Assembly: GCA_037074705.1 (NCBI GenBank) | Contig: JAYJMR010000096.1 | Span: forward strand, 1 to 64,000 | From: Zhengitettix transpicula | Taxonomy: Eukaryota > Arthropoda > Insecta > Orthoptera > Tetrigidae | Direction: 5' to 3' | Length of the DNA stretch: 64,000 nt | Part shown: positions 50,413 through 62,000 of the stretch, piece by piece | How positions within the stretch are numbered: position 1 is the first letter of the stretch | Layout: each line of letters opens with the position of its first letter | Notes under the pieces: model-generated | Seen by the model: only the letters and a program-made list of their open reading frames with translations | Databases searched by the model: none | What the model was told of the DNA's origin: nothing | Program-made: the position numbers and the translations under genes

Positions 50413-52135
50413 TAATTAATATTAATGGATTAAGATTTTAGAAGTGCTGGTTTGAGTAATTTTTATAAAGAACGAGTCATTTATTATGAAATAAGACTTT
50501 GTTATTTGAAGATTCTTGGTTCGTGAATTCCAAACTTGTCGTCGAAACGTCGAAGTATTACGATATATTAATTAATATTAATGGATTAAGATTTTAGAAG
50601 TGCAGGTTTGAGTAATTTTATAAAGAACGAGTCATTTATTATGAAATAGGACTTTGTTATTTGAAGATTCTTGGTTGGTGAAATTCCAAACTTGTCGTCG
50701 AAACGTCGAAATATTACGATATATTAATTAATATTAATGGATTAAGATTTTAGAAGTGCTGGTTTGAGTAATTTTTATAAAGAACGAGTCATTTATTATG
50801 AAATAAGACTTTGTTATTTGAAGATTCTTGGTTGGTGAAATTCCAAACTTGTCGTCGAAACGTCGAATATTACGATATATTAATTAATATTAATGGATTA
50901 AGATTTTAGAAGTGCTGGTTTGAGTAATTTTTATAAGAACGAGTCATTTATTATGAAAAAAGACTTTGTTATTTGAAGATTCTTGGTTGGTGAAATTCCA
51001 AACTTGTCGTCGAAACGTCGAAATATTACGATATATTAATTAATATTAATGGATGAAGATTTTAGAAGTGCAGGTTTCAGTAATTTTTTGAAAGAACGAG
51101 TCATTTATTATGAAATAAGACTTTGTTATTTGAAGATTCTTGGTTGGTGAAATTCCAAACTTGTCGTCGAAACGTCGAAATATTACGATATATAATTAAT
51201 ATTAATGGATTAAGATTTTAGAAGTGCAGGTTTGAGTAATTTTTATAAAGAACGAGTCATTTATTATGAAATAAGACTTTGTTATTTGAAGATTCTTGGT
51301 TGGTGAAATTCCAAACTTGTCGTCGAAACGTCGAAATATTACGATATATTAATTAATATTAATAGATTAAGATTTTAGAAGTGCAGGTTTGAGTAATTTT
51401 TATAAAGAACGAATCATTTATTATGAAATAAGACTTTGTTATTTGAAGATTCTTGGTTGGTGAAATTCCAAACTTGTCGTCGAAACGTCGAAATATTATG
51501 ATATATTAATTAGTATTAATAGATTAAGATTTTAGAAGTGCTGTTTGAGTAATTTTTATAAAGAACGAGTCATTTATTATGAAATAAGACTTTGTTATTT
51601 GAAGATTCTTGGTTGGTGAAATTCCAAACTTGTCGTCGAAACGTCGAAATATTGGGATATATTAATTAATATTAATAGATTAAGATTTAAAAGTGCAGGT
51701 TTGACTAATTTTTATAAAGAACGAGTCATTTATTATGAAATAAGTCTTTGTTATTTGAAGGTTCTTGGTTGGTGAATTCCAAACTTGTCGTCGAAACGTC
51801 GAAATATTACGATATATTAATTAATATTAATGATTAAGATTTTAGAAGTGCAGGTTTGAGTAATTTTTATAAAGAACGAGTCATTTATTATGAAATAAGA
51901 CTTTGTTATTTGAAGATTCTTGGTGGTGAAATTCCAAACTTGTCGTCGAAACGTCGAAATATTACGATATATTAAATAATATTAATGGATTAAGATTTTA
52001 GAAGTGCAGGTTTGAGTAATTTTTATAAAGAACGAGTCATTTATTATGAAATAAGACTTTGTTATTTGAAGAATCTTGGTTGGTGAAATTCCAAACTTGT
52101 CGTCGAAACGTCGAAATATTACGATATATTAATTA
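50413..52135 (+). repeat. 11-mer higher-order repeat, copy 2
   Basis: Same marker order as copy 1, but with many private one-base deletions at doublets and homopolymers: GTGAATTCC near 50,526, CGTCGAATATT near 50,866, TATAAGAACG near 50,934, ATATAATTAAT near 51,191, GCTGTTTGAG near 51,541, and TTGGTGGTG near 51,922. The match to copy 1 ends before 52,162 (GCAGG where GCTGG is expected). Confidence 0.85.
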
Positions 52136-53599
52136 ATATTAATGGATTAAGATTTTAGAAGTGCAGGTTTGAGTAATTTTTATAAAGAACGAGTCATTTA
52201 TATGAAATAAGACTTTGTTATTTGAAGATTCTTGGTTGGTGAAATTCCAACTTGTCGTCGAAACGTCGAAATATTACGATATATTAATTAATATTAATGG
52301 ATTAAGATTTTAGAAGTGCAGGTTGAGTAATTTTTATAAAGAACGAGTCATTTATTATGAAATAAGACTTTGTTATTTGAAGATTCTTGGTTGGTGAAAT
52401 TCCAAACTTGTCGTCGAAACGTCGAATATTACGATATATTAATTATATTAATGGATTAAGATTTTAGAAGTGCAGGTTTGAGTAATTTTTATAAAGAACG
52501 AGTCATTTATTATGAAATAAGACTTTGTTATTTGAAGATTCTTGGTTGTTGAAATTCCAAACTTGTCGTCGAAACGTCGAAATATTACGATATATTAATA
52601 TATATTAATAGATTAAGATTTTAGAAGTGCAGGTTTGAGTAATTTTTATAAAGAACGAGTCATTTATTATGAAATAAGACTTTGTTATTTGAGATTTCTT
52701 GTTGGTGAAATTCCAAACTTGTCGTCGAAACGTCGAAATATTACGATATATTAATTAATATTAATAGATTAAGATTTAGAAGTGCAGGTTGAGTAATTTT
52801 TATAAAGAACGAGTCATTTATTATGAAATAAGACTTTGTTATTTGAAGATTCTTGGTTGGTGAAATTCCAAACTTGTCGTCGAAACGTCGAAATATTACG
52901 ATATATTAATTAATATAAATAGATTAAGATTTTAGAAGTGCAGGTTTGAGTAATTTTTATAAAGAACGAGTCATTTATTATGAAATAAGACTTTGTTATT
53001 AGATGATTCTTGGTTGGTGAAATTCCAAACTTGTCGTCGAAACGTCGAAATATTACGATATATTAATTAAATATTAATGGATTAAGATTTTAGAAGTGCA
53101 GGTTTGAGTAATTTTTATAAAGAACGAGTCATTTATTATGAAATAAGACTTTGATATTTAAAGATTCTTGTTGGTGAAATTCCAAACTTGTCGTCGAACG
53201 TCGAAATATTACGATATATTAATTAATATTAATGGATTAAGATTTTAGAAGTGCAGGTTTGAGTAATTTTTATAAAGAACGAGTCATTTATTATAAAATA
53301 AGACTTTGTTATTTGAAGATTCTTGGTTGGTGAAATTCCAAACTTGTCGTCGAAACGTCGAAATATTACGATATATTAATTAATATTAATAGATTAAGAT
53401 TTAGAAGTGCAGGTTGACTAATTTTTAAAAAGAACGAGTCATTTATTATGAAATAAGACTTTGTTATTAGAAGATTCTTGGTTGTGAAATTCCAAACTTG
53501 TCGTCGAACGTCGAAATATTTTAATATATTAATTAATATTAATAGATTAAGATTTTAGAAGTGCTGGTTTGAGTAATTTTTATAAAGAACGAGTCATTT
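52136..53599 (+). repeat. Satellite segment dense in one-base deletions
   Basis: About nine monomers with frequent private deletions: TTTATATGAAATAAG near 52,198, CCAACTTG near 52,247, AGGTTGAG near 52,321, TTAATTATATTAATGG near 52,439, TTTGAGATTTCTTGTTGG near 52,690, and GTCGAACGTCG near 53,194 and 53,506. The monomer near 53,412 has AGGTTGACTAATTTTTAAAAAG, followed by TTTTAATATATT. No higher-order unit was recognised inside the segment. Confidence 0.7.
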
Positions 53600-55150
53600 A
53601 TTATGAATTAAGACTTTGTTATTTGAAGATTCTTGGTTGGTGAAATTCCAAACTTGTCGTCGAAACGTCGAAATATTACGATATATTAATTAATATTAAT
53701 GGATGAATATTTTAGAAGTGCTGGTTTGAGTAATTTTTATAAAGAACGAGTCATTTATTATGAAATAAGACTTTGTTATTTGAAGATTCTTGGTTGGTGA
53801 AATTCCAAACTTGTCGTCGAAACGTCGAAATATTACGATATATTAATTAATATTAATGGATTAAGATTTTAGAAGTGCTGGTTTGAGTAATTTTTATAAA
53901 GAACGAGTCATTTATTATGAAATAAGACTTTGTTATTTGAAGATTCTTGGTTGGTGAAATTCCAAACTTGTTGTCGAAACGTCGAAATATTACGATATAT
54001 TAATTAATATTAATGGATTAAGATTTTAGAAGTGCAGGTTTGAGTAATTTTTATAAGAACAAGTCATTTATTATAAAATACGACTTTGTTATTTGAAGAT
54101 TCTTGGTTGGTGAAATTCCAAACTTGTCGTCGAAACGTCGAAATATTACGATATATTAATTAATATTAATGGATGAAGATTTTAGAAGTGCAGGTTTGAG
54201 TAATTTTTATAAAGAACGAGTCATTTATTATGAAATAAGACTTTGTTATTTGAAGATTCTTGGTTCGTGAAATTCCAAACTTGTCGTCGAAACGTCGAAT
54301 ATTACGATATATTAATTAATATTAATGGATGAAGATTTTAGAAGTGCTGGTTTGAGTAATTTTTATAAAGAACGAATCATTTATTATGAAATAAGACTTT
54401 GTTATTTGAAGATTCTTGGTTGGTGAAATTCCAAACTTGACGTCGAAACGTCGAAATATTACGATATATTAATTAATATTAATGGATTAAGATTTTAGAA
54501 GTGCTGTTTGAGTAATTTTAATAAAGAACGAGTCATTTATTATGAAATAAGACTTTGTTATTTGAAGATTCTTGGTTGGTGAAATTCCAAACTTGTCGTC
54601 GAAACGTCGAAATATTACGATATATTAATTAATATTAATGGATTAAGATTTTAGTAATTTTTATAAAGAACGAGTCATTTATTATGAAATAAGACTTTGT
54701 TATTTGAAGATTCTTGGTTGGTGAAATTCCAAACTTGTCGTCGAAACGTCGAAATATTACGATATATTAATTAATATTAATGGATGAAGATTTTAGAAGT
54801 GCTGGTTTGAGTAATTTTTATAACGAACGAGTCATTTATTATGAAATAAGACTTTGTTATTTGAAGATTCTTGGTTGGTGAAATTCCAAACTTGTCGTCG
54901 AAACGTCGAAATATTACGATATATTAATTAATATTAATGGATTAAGATTTTAGAAGTGCAGGTTTGAGTAATTTTTATAAAGAACGAGTCATTTATTATG
55001 AAATAAGACTTTGTTATTTGAAGATTCTTGGTTGGTGAAATTCCAAACTTGTCGTCGAAACGTCGAAATATTACGATATATTAATTAATATTAATGGATT
55101 AAGATTTTAGAAGTGCAGGTTTGAGTAATTTTTATAAAGAACGAGTCATT
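53600..55150 (+). repeat. Block repeated 17 monomers downstream, copy 1
   Basis: Markers recur at 2,648-2,666 bp: GGATGAATATT 53,701/56,349, AATACGACTTTG about 54,077/56,726, GGTTCGTG 54,262/56,911, TTTTAATAAAG about 54,525/57,169, and TAACGAACGAG 54,821/57,487. Seventeen monomers would be 2,669 bp. The smaller offsets are accounted for by a 15-bp deletion and several one-base deletions in this copy. About nine to ten monomers match. Confidence 0.82.
54650..54660 (+). repeat. Monomer with a 15-bp internal deletion
   Basis: The sequence reads TTTTAGTAATTT where the consensus has TTTTAG, then AAGTGCAGGTTTGAG, then TAATTT. The 15 bases between two AG dinucleotides are missing, giving a 142-bp monomer. 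The partner copy 17 monomers downstream (near 57,305) keeps the 15 bases, so the deletion happened after the block was duplicated, or is an assembly error. Confidence 0.9.
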
Positions 55151-56249
55151 TATTATGAAATAAGACTTTGTTATTTAAAGATTCTTGGTTGGTGAAATTC
55201 CAAACTTGTCGTCGAAACGTCGAAATATTACGATATATTAATTAATATTAATGGATTAAGATTTTAGAAATGCAGGTTTGAGTAATTTTTATAAAGAACG
55301 AGTCATTTATTATAAAATAAGACTTTGTTATTTGAAGATTCTTGGTTGGTGAAATTCCAAACTTGTCGTCGAAACGTCGAAATATTACGATATATTAATT
55401 AATATTAATAGATTAAGATTTTAGAAGTGCAGGTTGACTAATTTTTAAAAGAACGAGTCATTTATTATGAAATAAGACTTTGTTATTTGAAGATTCTTGG
55501 TTGGTGAAATTCCAAACTTGTCGTCGAAACGTCGAAATATTTTAATATATTAATTAATATTAATAGATTAAGATTTTAGAAGTGCTGGTTTGAGTAATTT
55601 TTATAAAGAACGAGTCATTTATTATGAAATAAGACTTTGTTATTTGAAGATTCTTGGTTGGTGAAATTCCAAACTTGTCGTCGAAACGTCGAAATATTAC
55701 GATATATTAATTAATATTAATGGATTAATATTTTAGAAGTGCAGGTTTGAGTAATTTTTATAAAGAACGAGTCATTTATTATAAAATAAGACTTTGTTAT
55801 TTGAAGATTCTTGGTTGATGAAATTCCAAACTTGTCGTCGAAACGTCGAAATATTACGATATATTAATTAATATTAATAGATTAAGATTTTAGAAGTGCA
55901 GGTTGACTAATTTTTAAAAAGAACGAGTCATTTATTATGAAATAAGACTTTGTTATTTGAAGATTCTTGGTTGGTGAAATTCCAAACTTGTCGTCGAAAC
56001 GTCGAAATATTTTAATATATTAATTAATATTAATAGATTAAGATTTTAGAAGTGCTGGTTTGAGTAATTTTTATAAAGAACGAGTCATTTATTATGAAAT
56101 AAGACTTTGTTATTTGAAGATGCTTGGTTGGTGAAATTCCAAACTTGTCGTCGAAACGTCGAAATATTACGATATATTAATTAATATTAATGGATTAAGA
56201 TTTTAGAAGTGCAGGTTTGAGTAATTTTTATAAAGAACGAGTCATTTAT
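55151..56249 (+). repeat. Segment with a 3-mer repeat of GACTAATTTTTAAAA monomers
   Basis: GGTTGACTAATTTTTAAAA followed by TTTTAATATATT occurs at 55,432 and 55,901, 469 bp apart (3 x 157 less two one-base deletions). The same pair of linked monomers occurs once more near 53,412-53,520. Each is preceded by a TTATTATAAAATAAG monomer. This segment separates the two halves of the 17-monomer-spaced repeat. Confidence 0.75.
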
Positions 56250-57830
56250 TATGAAATAAGACTTTGTTATTTGAAGATTCTTGGTTGGTGAAATTCCAAA
56301 CTTGTCGTCGAAACGTCGAAATATTACGATATATTAATTAATATTAATGGATGAATATTTTAGAAGTGCTGGTTTGAGTAATTTTTATAAAGAACGAGTC
56401 ATTTATTATGAAATAAGACTTTGTTATTTGAAGATTCTTGGTTGGTGAAATTCCAAACTTGTCGTCGAAACGTCGAAATATTACGATATATTAATTAATA
56501 TTAATGGATTAAGATTTTAGAAGTGCTGGTTTGAGTAATTTTTATAAAGAACGAGTCATTTATTATGAAATAAGACTTTGTTATTTGAAGATTCTTGGTT
56601 GGTGAAATTCCAAACTTGTCGTCGAAACGTCGAAATATTACGATATATTAATTAATATTAATGGATTAAGATTTTAGAAGTGCAGGTTTGAGTAATTTTT
56701 ATAAAGAACGAGTCATTTATTATGAAATACGACTTTGTTATTTGAAGATTCTTGGTTGGTGAAATTCCAAACTTGTCGTCGAAACGTCGAAATATTACGA
56801 TATATTAATTAATATTAATGGATGAAGATTTTAGAAGTGCAGGTTTGAGTAATTTTTATAAAGAACGAGTCATTTATTATGAAATAAGACTTTGTTATTT
56901 GAAGATTCTTGGTTCGTGAAATTCCAAACTTGTCGTAGAAACGTCGAAATATTACGATATATTAATTAATATTAATGGATGAAGATTTTAGAAGTGCTGG
57001 TTTGAGTAATTTTTATAAAGAACGAATCATTTATTATGAAATAAGACTTTGTTATTTGAAGATTCTTGGTTGGTGAAATTCCAAACTTGTCGTCGAAACG
57101 TCGAAATATTACGATATATTAATTAATATTAATGGATTAAGATTTTAGAAGTGCTGGTTTGAGTAATTTTAATAAAGAACGAGTCATTTATTATGAAATA
57201 AGACTTTGTTATTTGAAGATTCTTGGTTGGTGAAATTCCAAACTTGTCGTCGAAACGTCGAAATATTACGATATATTAATTAATATTAATGGATTAAGAT
57301 TTTAGAAGTGCAGGTTTGAGTAATTTTTATAAAGAACGAGTCATTTATTATGAAATAAGACTTTGTTATTTGAAGATTCTTGGTTGGTGAAATTCCAAAC
57401 TTGTCGTCGAAACGTCGAAATATTACGATATATTAATTAATATTAATGGATGAAGATTTTAGAAGTGCTGGTTTGAGTAATTTTTATAACGAACGAGTCA
57501 TTTATTATGAAATAAGACTTTGTTATTTGAAGATTCTTGGTTGGTGAAATTCCAAACTTGTCGTCGAAACGTCGAAATATTACGATATATTAATTAATAT
57601 TAATGGATTAAGATTTTAGAAGTGCAGGTTTGAGTAATTTTTATAAAGAACGAGTCATTTATTATGAAATAAGACTTTGTTATTTGAAGATTCTTGGTTG
57701 GTGAAATTCCAAACTTGTCGTCGAAACGTCGAAATATTACGATATATTAATTAATATTAATGGATTAAGATTTTAGAAGTGCAGGTTTGAGTGATTTTTA
57801 TAAAGAACGAGTCATTTATTATGAAATAAG
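56250..57830 (+). repeat. Block repeated 17 monomers downstream, copy 2
   Basis: Carries the marker series of 53.6-55.15 kb (GGATGAATATT, AATACGAC, GGTTCGTG, TTTTAATAAAG, TAACGAACGAG) without the 15-bp deletion or the one-base losses. It has a private GTCGTAGAAACG near 56,934. Monomers here are nearly all exactly 157 bp. Confidence 0.82.
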
Positions 57831-58539
57831 ACTTTGTTATTTGAAGATTCTTGGTTGGTGAAATTCCAAACTTGTCGTCGAAACGTCGAAATATTACGAT
57901 ATATTAATTAATATTAATAGATTAAGATTTTAGAAGTGCAGGTTTGAGTAATTTTTATAAAGAACGAATAATTTATTATGAAATAAGACTTTGTTATTTG
58001 AAGATTCTTGGTTGGTGAAATTCCAAACTTGTCGTCGAAACGTCGAAATATTATAATATATATTAATTAGTATTAATAGATTAAGATTTTAGAAGTGCTG
58101 GTTTGAGTAATTTTTATAAAGAACGAGTAATTTATTATGAAATAAGACTTTGTTATTTGAAGATTCTTGGTTGGTGAAATTCCAAACTTGTCGTCGAAAC
58201 GTCGAAATATTGGGATATATTAATTAATATTAATAGATTAAGATTTTAAAAGTGCAGGTTTGACTAATTTTTATAAAGAACGAGTCATTTATTATGAAAT
58301 AAGACTTTGTTATTTGAAGATTCTTGGTTGGTGAAATTCCAAACTTGTCGTCGAAACGTCGAAATATTACGATATATTAATTAATATTAATGGATTAAGA
58401 TTTTAGAAGTGCAGGTTTGAGTAATTTTTATAAAGAACGAGTCATTTATTATTAAATAAGACTTTGTTATTTGAAGATTCTTGGTTGGTGAAATTCCAAA
58501 CTTGTCGTCGAAACGTCGAAATATTACGATATATTAATT
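57831..58539 (+). repeat. Short segment with a subtype cassette and a 2-bp AT expansion
   Basis: Holds the GAATAATT, TTAGTATT and GGGAT (58,212) series. The TTAGTATT monomer near 58,052 reads TTATAATATATATTAATTAG, with two extra bases compared with the usual ATGATATATTAATTAG, plus a G-to-A change. Slippage in the TA run is the simplest explanation. Confidence 0.75.
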
Positions 58540-59638
58540 AATATTAATGGATTAAGATTTTAGAAGTGCAGGTTTGAGTTATTTTTATAAAGAACGAGTC
58601 ATTTATTATGAAATAAGACTTTGTTATTTGAAGATTCTTGGTTGGTTAAATTCCAAACTTGTAGTCGAAACGTCGAAATATTGGGATATATTAATTAATA
58701 TTAATAGATTAAGATTTTAAAAGTGCAGGTTTGACTAATTTTTATAAAGAACGAGTCATTTATTATGAAATAAGACTTTGTTATTTGAAGATTCTTGGTT
58801 GGTGAAATTCCAAACTTGTCGTCGAAACGTCGAAATATTACGATATATTAATTAATATTAATGGATTAAGATTTTAGAAGTGCAGGTTTGAGTAATTTTT
58901 ATAAAGAACGAGTCATTTATTATGAAATAAGACTTTGTTATTTGAAGATTCTTGGTTGGTGAAATTCCAAACTTGTCGTCGAAACGTCGAAATATTACGA
59001 TATATTAATTAATATTAATGGATTAAGATTTTAGAAGTGCAGGTTTGAGTAATTTTTATAAAGAACGAGTCATTTATTATGAAATAAGACTTTGTTATTT
59101 GAAGATTCTTGGTTGGTGAAATTCCAAACTTGTCGTCAAAACGTCGAAATATTACGATATATTAATTAATATTAATGGATTAAGATTTTAGAAGTGCTGG
59201 TTTGAGTAATTTTTATAAAGAACGAGTCATTTATTATGAAATAAGACTTTGTTATTTGAAGATTCTTGGTTGGTGAAATTCCAAACTTGTCGTCGAAACG
59301 TCGAAATATTACGATATATTAATTAATATTAATGGATTAAGATTTTAGAAGGGCAGGTTTGAATAATTTTTATAAAGAACGAGTCATTTATTATGAAATA
59401 AGACTTTGTTATTGGAAGATTCTTGGTTGGTGAAATTCCAAACTTGTCGTCGAAACGTCGAAATATTACGATATATTAATTAATATTAATGGATTAAGAT
59501 TTTAGAAGTGCTGGTTTGAGTAATTTTTATAAAGAACAAGTCATTTATTATGAAATAAGACTTTGTTATTTGAAGATTCTTGGTTGGTGAAATTCCAAAC
59601 TTGTCGTCGAAACGTCGAAATATTACGATATATTAATT
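58540..59638 (+). repeat. 7-mer higher-order repeat (1,099 bp), copy 1
   Basis: Six rare markers recur at exactly 1,099 bp (7 x 157): GAGTTATTTTT about 58,578/59,677, GTTGGTTAAATTCC 58,641/59,740, GGGAT 58,683/59,782, GTCGTCAAAACG about 59,136/60,235, AAGGGCAGGTTTGAATAAT about 59,350/60,449, TTATTGGAAGATT about 59,412/60,511, and GAACAAGTC about 59,537/60,636. The left boundary is between 58,451 and 58,578. I noticed no difference between the two copies at these landmarks, so this is among the most recent amplifications in the window. Confidence 0.93.
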
Positions 59639-60737
59639 AATATTAATGGATTAAGATTTTAGAAGTGCAGGTTTGAGTTATTTTTATAAAGAACGAGTCA
59701 TTTATTATGAAATAAGACTTTGTTATTTGAAGATTCTTGGTTGGTTAAATTCCAAACTTGTAGTCGAAACGTCGAAATATTGGGATATATTAATTAATAT
59801 TAATAGATTAAGATTTTAAAAGTGCAGGTTTGACTAATTTTTATAAAGAACGAGTCATTTATTATGAAATAAGACTTTGTTATTTGAAGATTCTTGGTTG
59901 GTGAAATTCCAAACTTGTCGTCGAAACGTCGAAATATTACGATATATTAATTAATATTAATGGATTAAGATTTTAGAAGTGCAGGTTTGAGTAATTTTTA
60001 TAAAGAACGAGTCATTTATTATGAAATAAGACTTTGTTATTTGAAGATTCTTGGTTGGTGAAATTCCAAACTTGTCGTCGAAACGTCGAAATATTACGAT
60101 ATATTAATTAATATTAATGGATTAAGATTTTAGAAGTGCAGGTTTGAGTAATTTTTATAAAGAACGAGTCATTTATTATGAAATAAGACTTTGTTATTTG
60201 AAGATTCTTGGTTGGTGAAATTCCAAACTTGTCGTCAAAACGTCGAAATATTACGATATATTAATTAATATTAATGGATTAAGATTTTAGAAGTGCTGGT
60301 TTGAGTAATTTTTATAAAGAACGAGTCATTTATTATGAAATAAGACTTTGTTATTTGAAGATTCTTGGTTGGTGAAATTCCAAACTTGTCGTCGAAACGT
60401 CGAAATATTACGATATATTAATTAATATTAATGGATTAAGATTTTAGAAGGGCAGGTTTGAATAATTTTTATAAAGAACGAGTCATTTATTATGAAATAA
60501 GACTTTGTTATTGGAAGATTCTTGGTTGGTGAAATTCCAAACTTGTCGTCGAAACGTCGAAATATTACGATATATTAATTAATATTAATGGATTAAGATT
60601 TTAGAAGTGCTGGTTTGAGTAATTTTTATAAAGAACAAGTCATTTATTATGAAATAAGACTTTGTTATTTGAAGATTCTTGGTTGGTGAAATTCCAAACT
60701 TGTCGTCGAAACGTCGAAATATTACGATATATTAATT
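59639..60737 (+). repeat. 7-mer higher-order repeat (1,099 bp), copy 2
   Basis: Exact-spacing tandem copy of the preceding block. The match ends after the GAACAAGTC monomer: copy 1 continues GATTAAG/GTGCAGG/GAGTTATT, while this copy continues GATGAAG/AATGCTGG at about 60,750, which sets the right boundary. Confidence 0.93.
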
Positions 60738-62000
60738 AATATTAATGGATGAAGATTTTAGAAATGCTGGTTTGAGTAATTTTTATAAAGAACGAATCAT
60801 TTATTATGAAGTAAGACTTTGTTATTTGAAGATTCTTGGTTGGTGAAATTCCAAACTTGTCGTCCAAACGTCGAAATATTACGATATATTAAATAATATT
60901 AATGGATTAAGATTTTAGAAGTGCAGGTTTGAGTAATTTTTATAAAGAAAGAGTCATTTATTATGAAATAAGACTTTGTTATTTGAAGTTTCTTGGTTGG
61001 TGAAATTCCAATTTTGTCGTCGAAACGTCGAAATATTACGATATATTAATTAATATTAATGGATTAAGATTTTAGAAGTGCAGGTTTGAGTAATTTTTAT
61101 AAAGAACGAGTCATTTATTATGAAATAAGACTTTGTTATTTGAAAATTCTTGGTTGGTGAAATTCCAAACTTGTCGTCGAAACGTCGAAATATTGGGATA
61201 TATTAATTAATATTAATAGATTAAGATTTTAAAAGTGCAGGTTTGACTAATTTTTATAAAGAACGAGTCATTTATTATGAAATAAGACTTTGTTATTTGA
61301 AGATTCTTGGTTGGTGAAATTCCAAACTTGTCGTCGAAACGTCGAAATATTTTGATATATTAATTAATATTAATAGATTAAGATTTTAGAAGTGCTGGTT
61401 TGAGTAATTTTTATAAAGAACGAGTCATTTATTATGAAATAAGACTTTGTTATTTGAAGATTCTTGGTTGGTGAAATTCCAAACTTGTCGTCGAAACGTC
61501 GAAATATTATGATATATTAATTAATATTAATAGATTAAGATTTTATAAGTGCAGGTTTGAGTAATTTTTATAAAGAACGAATCATTTATTATGAAATAAG
61601 ACTTTGTTATTTGAAGATTCTTGGTTGGTGAAATTCCAAACTTGTCGTCGAAACGTCGAAATATTATGATATATTAATTAGTATTAATAGATTAAGATTT
61701 TAGAAGTGCTGGTTTGAGTAATTTTTATAAAGAACGAGTCATTTATTATGAAATAAGATTTTGTTATTTGAAGATTCATGGTTGGTGAAATTCCAAACTT
61801 GTCGTCGAAACGTCGAAATATTGGGATATATTAATTAATATTAATAGATTAAGATTTTAAAAGTGCAGGTTTTGACTAATTTTTATAAAGAACGAGTCAT
61901 TTATTATGAAATAAGACTTTGTTATTTGAAGATTCTTGGTTGGTGAAATTCCAAACTTGTCGTCGAAACGTCGAAATATTACGATATATTAATTAATATT
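60738..62000 (+). repeat. Mixed segment with two GGGAT cassettes four monomers apart
   Basis: GGGAT with AAAAGTGCAGG/GACTAAT occurs at 61,195 and 61,823, 628 bp apart. The second is preceded by the complete TTTTGAT, ATGAT/GAATC, ATGAT/TTAGTATT series. The first is preceded by ordinary ACGAT monomers, so this is not a simple 4-mer tandem copy. Private changes include CCAATTTTGTCG near 61,008 and GATTTTATAAGTG near 61,540. Confidence 0.7.
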
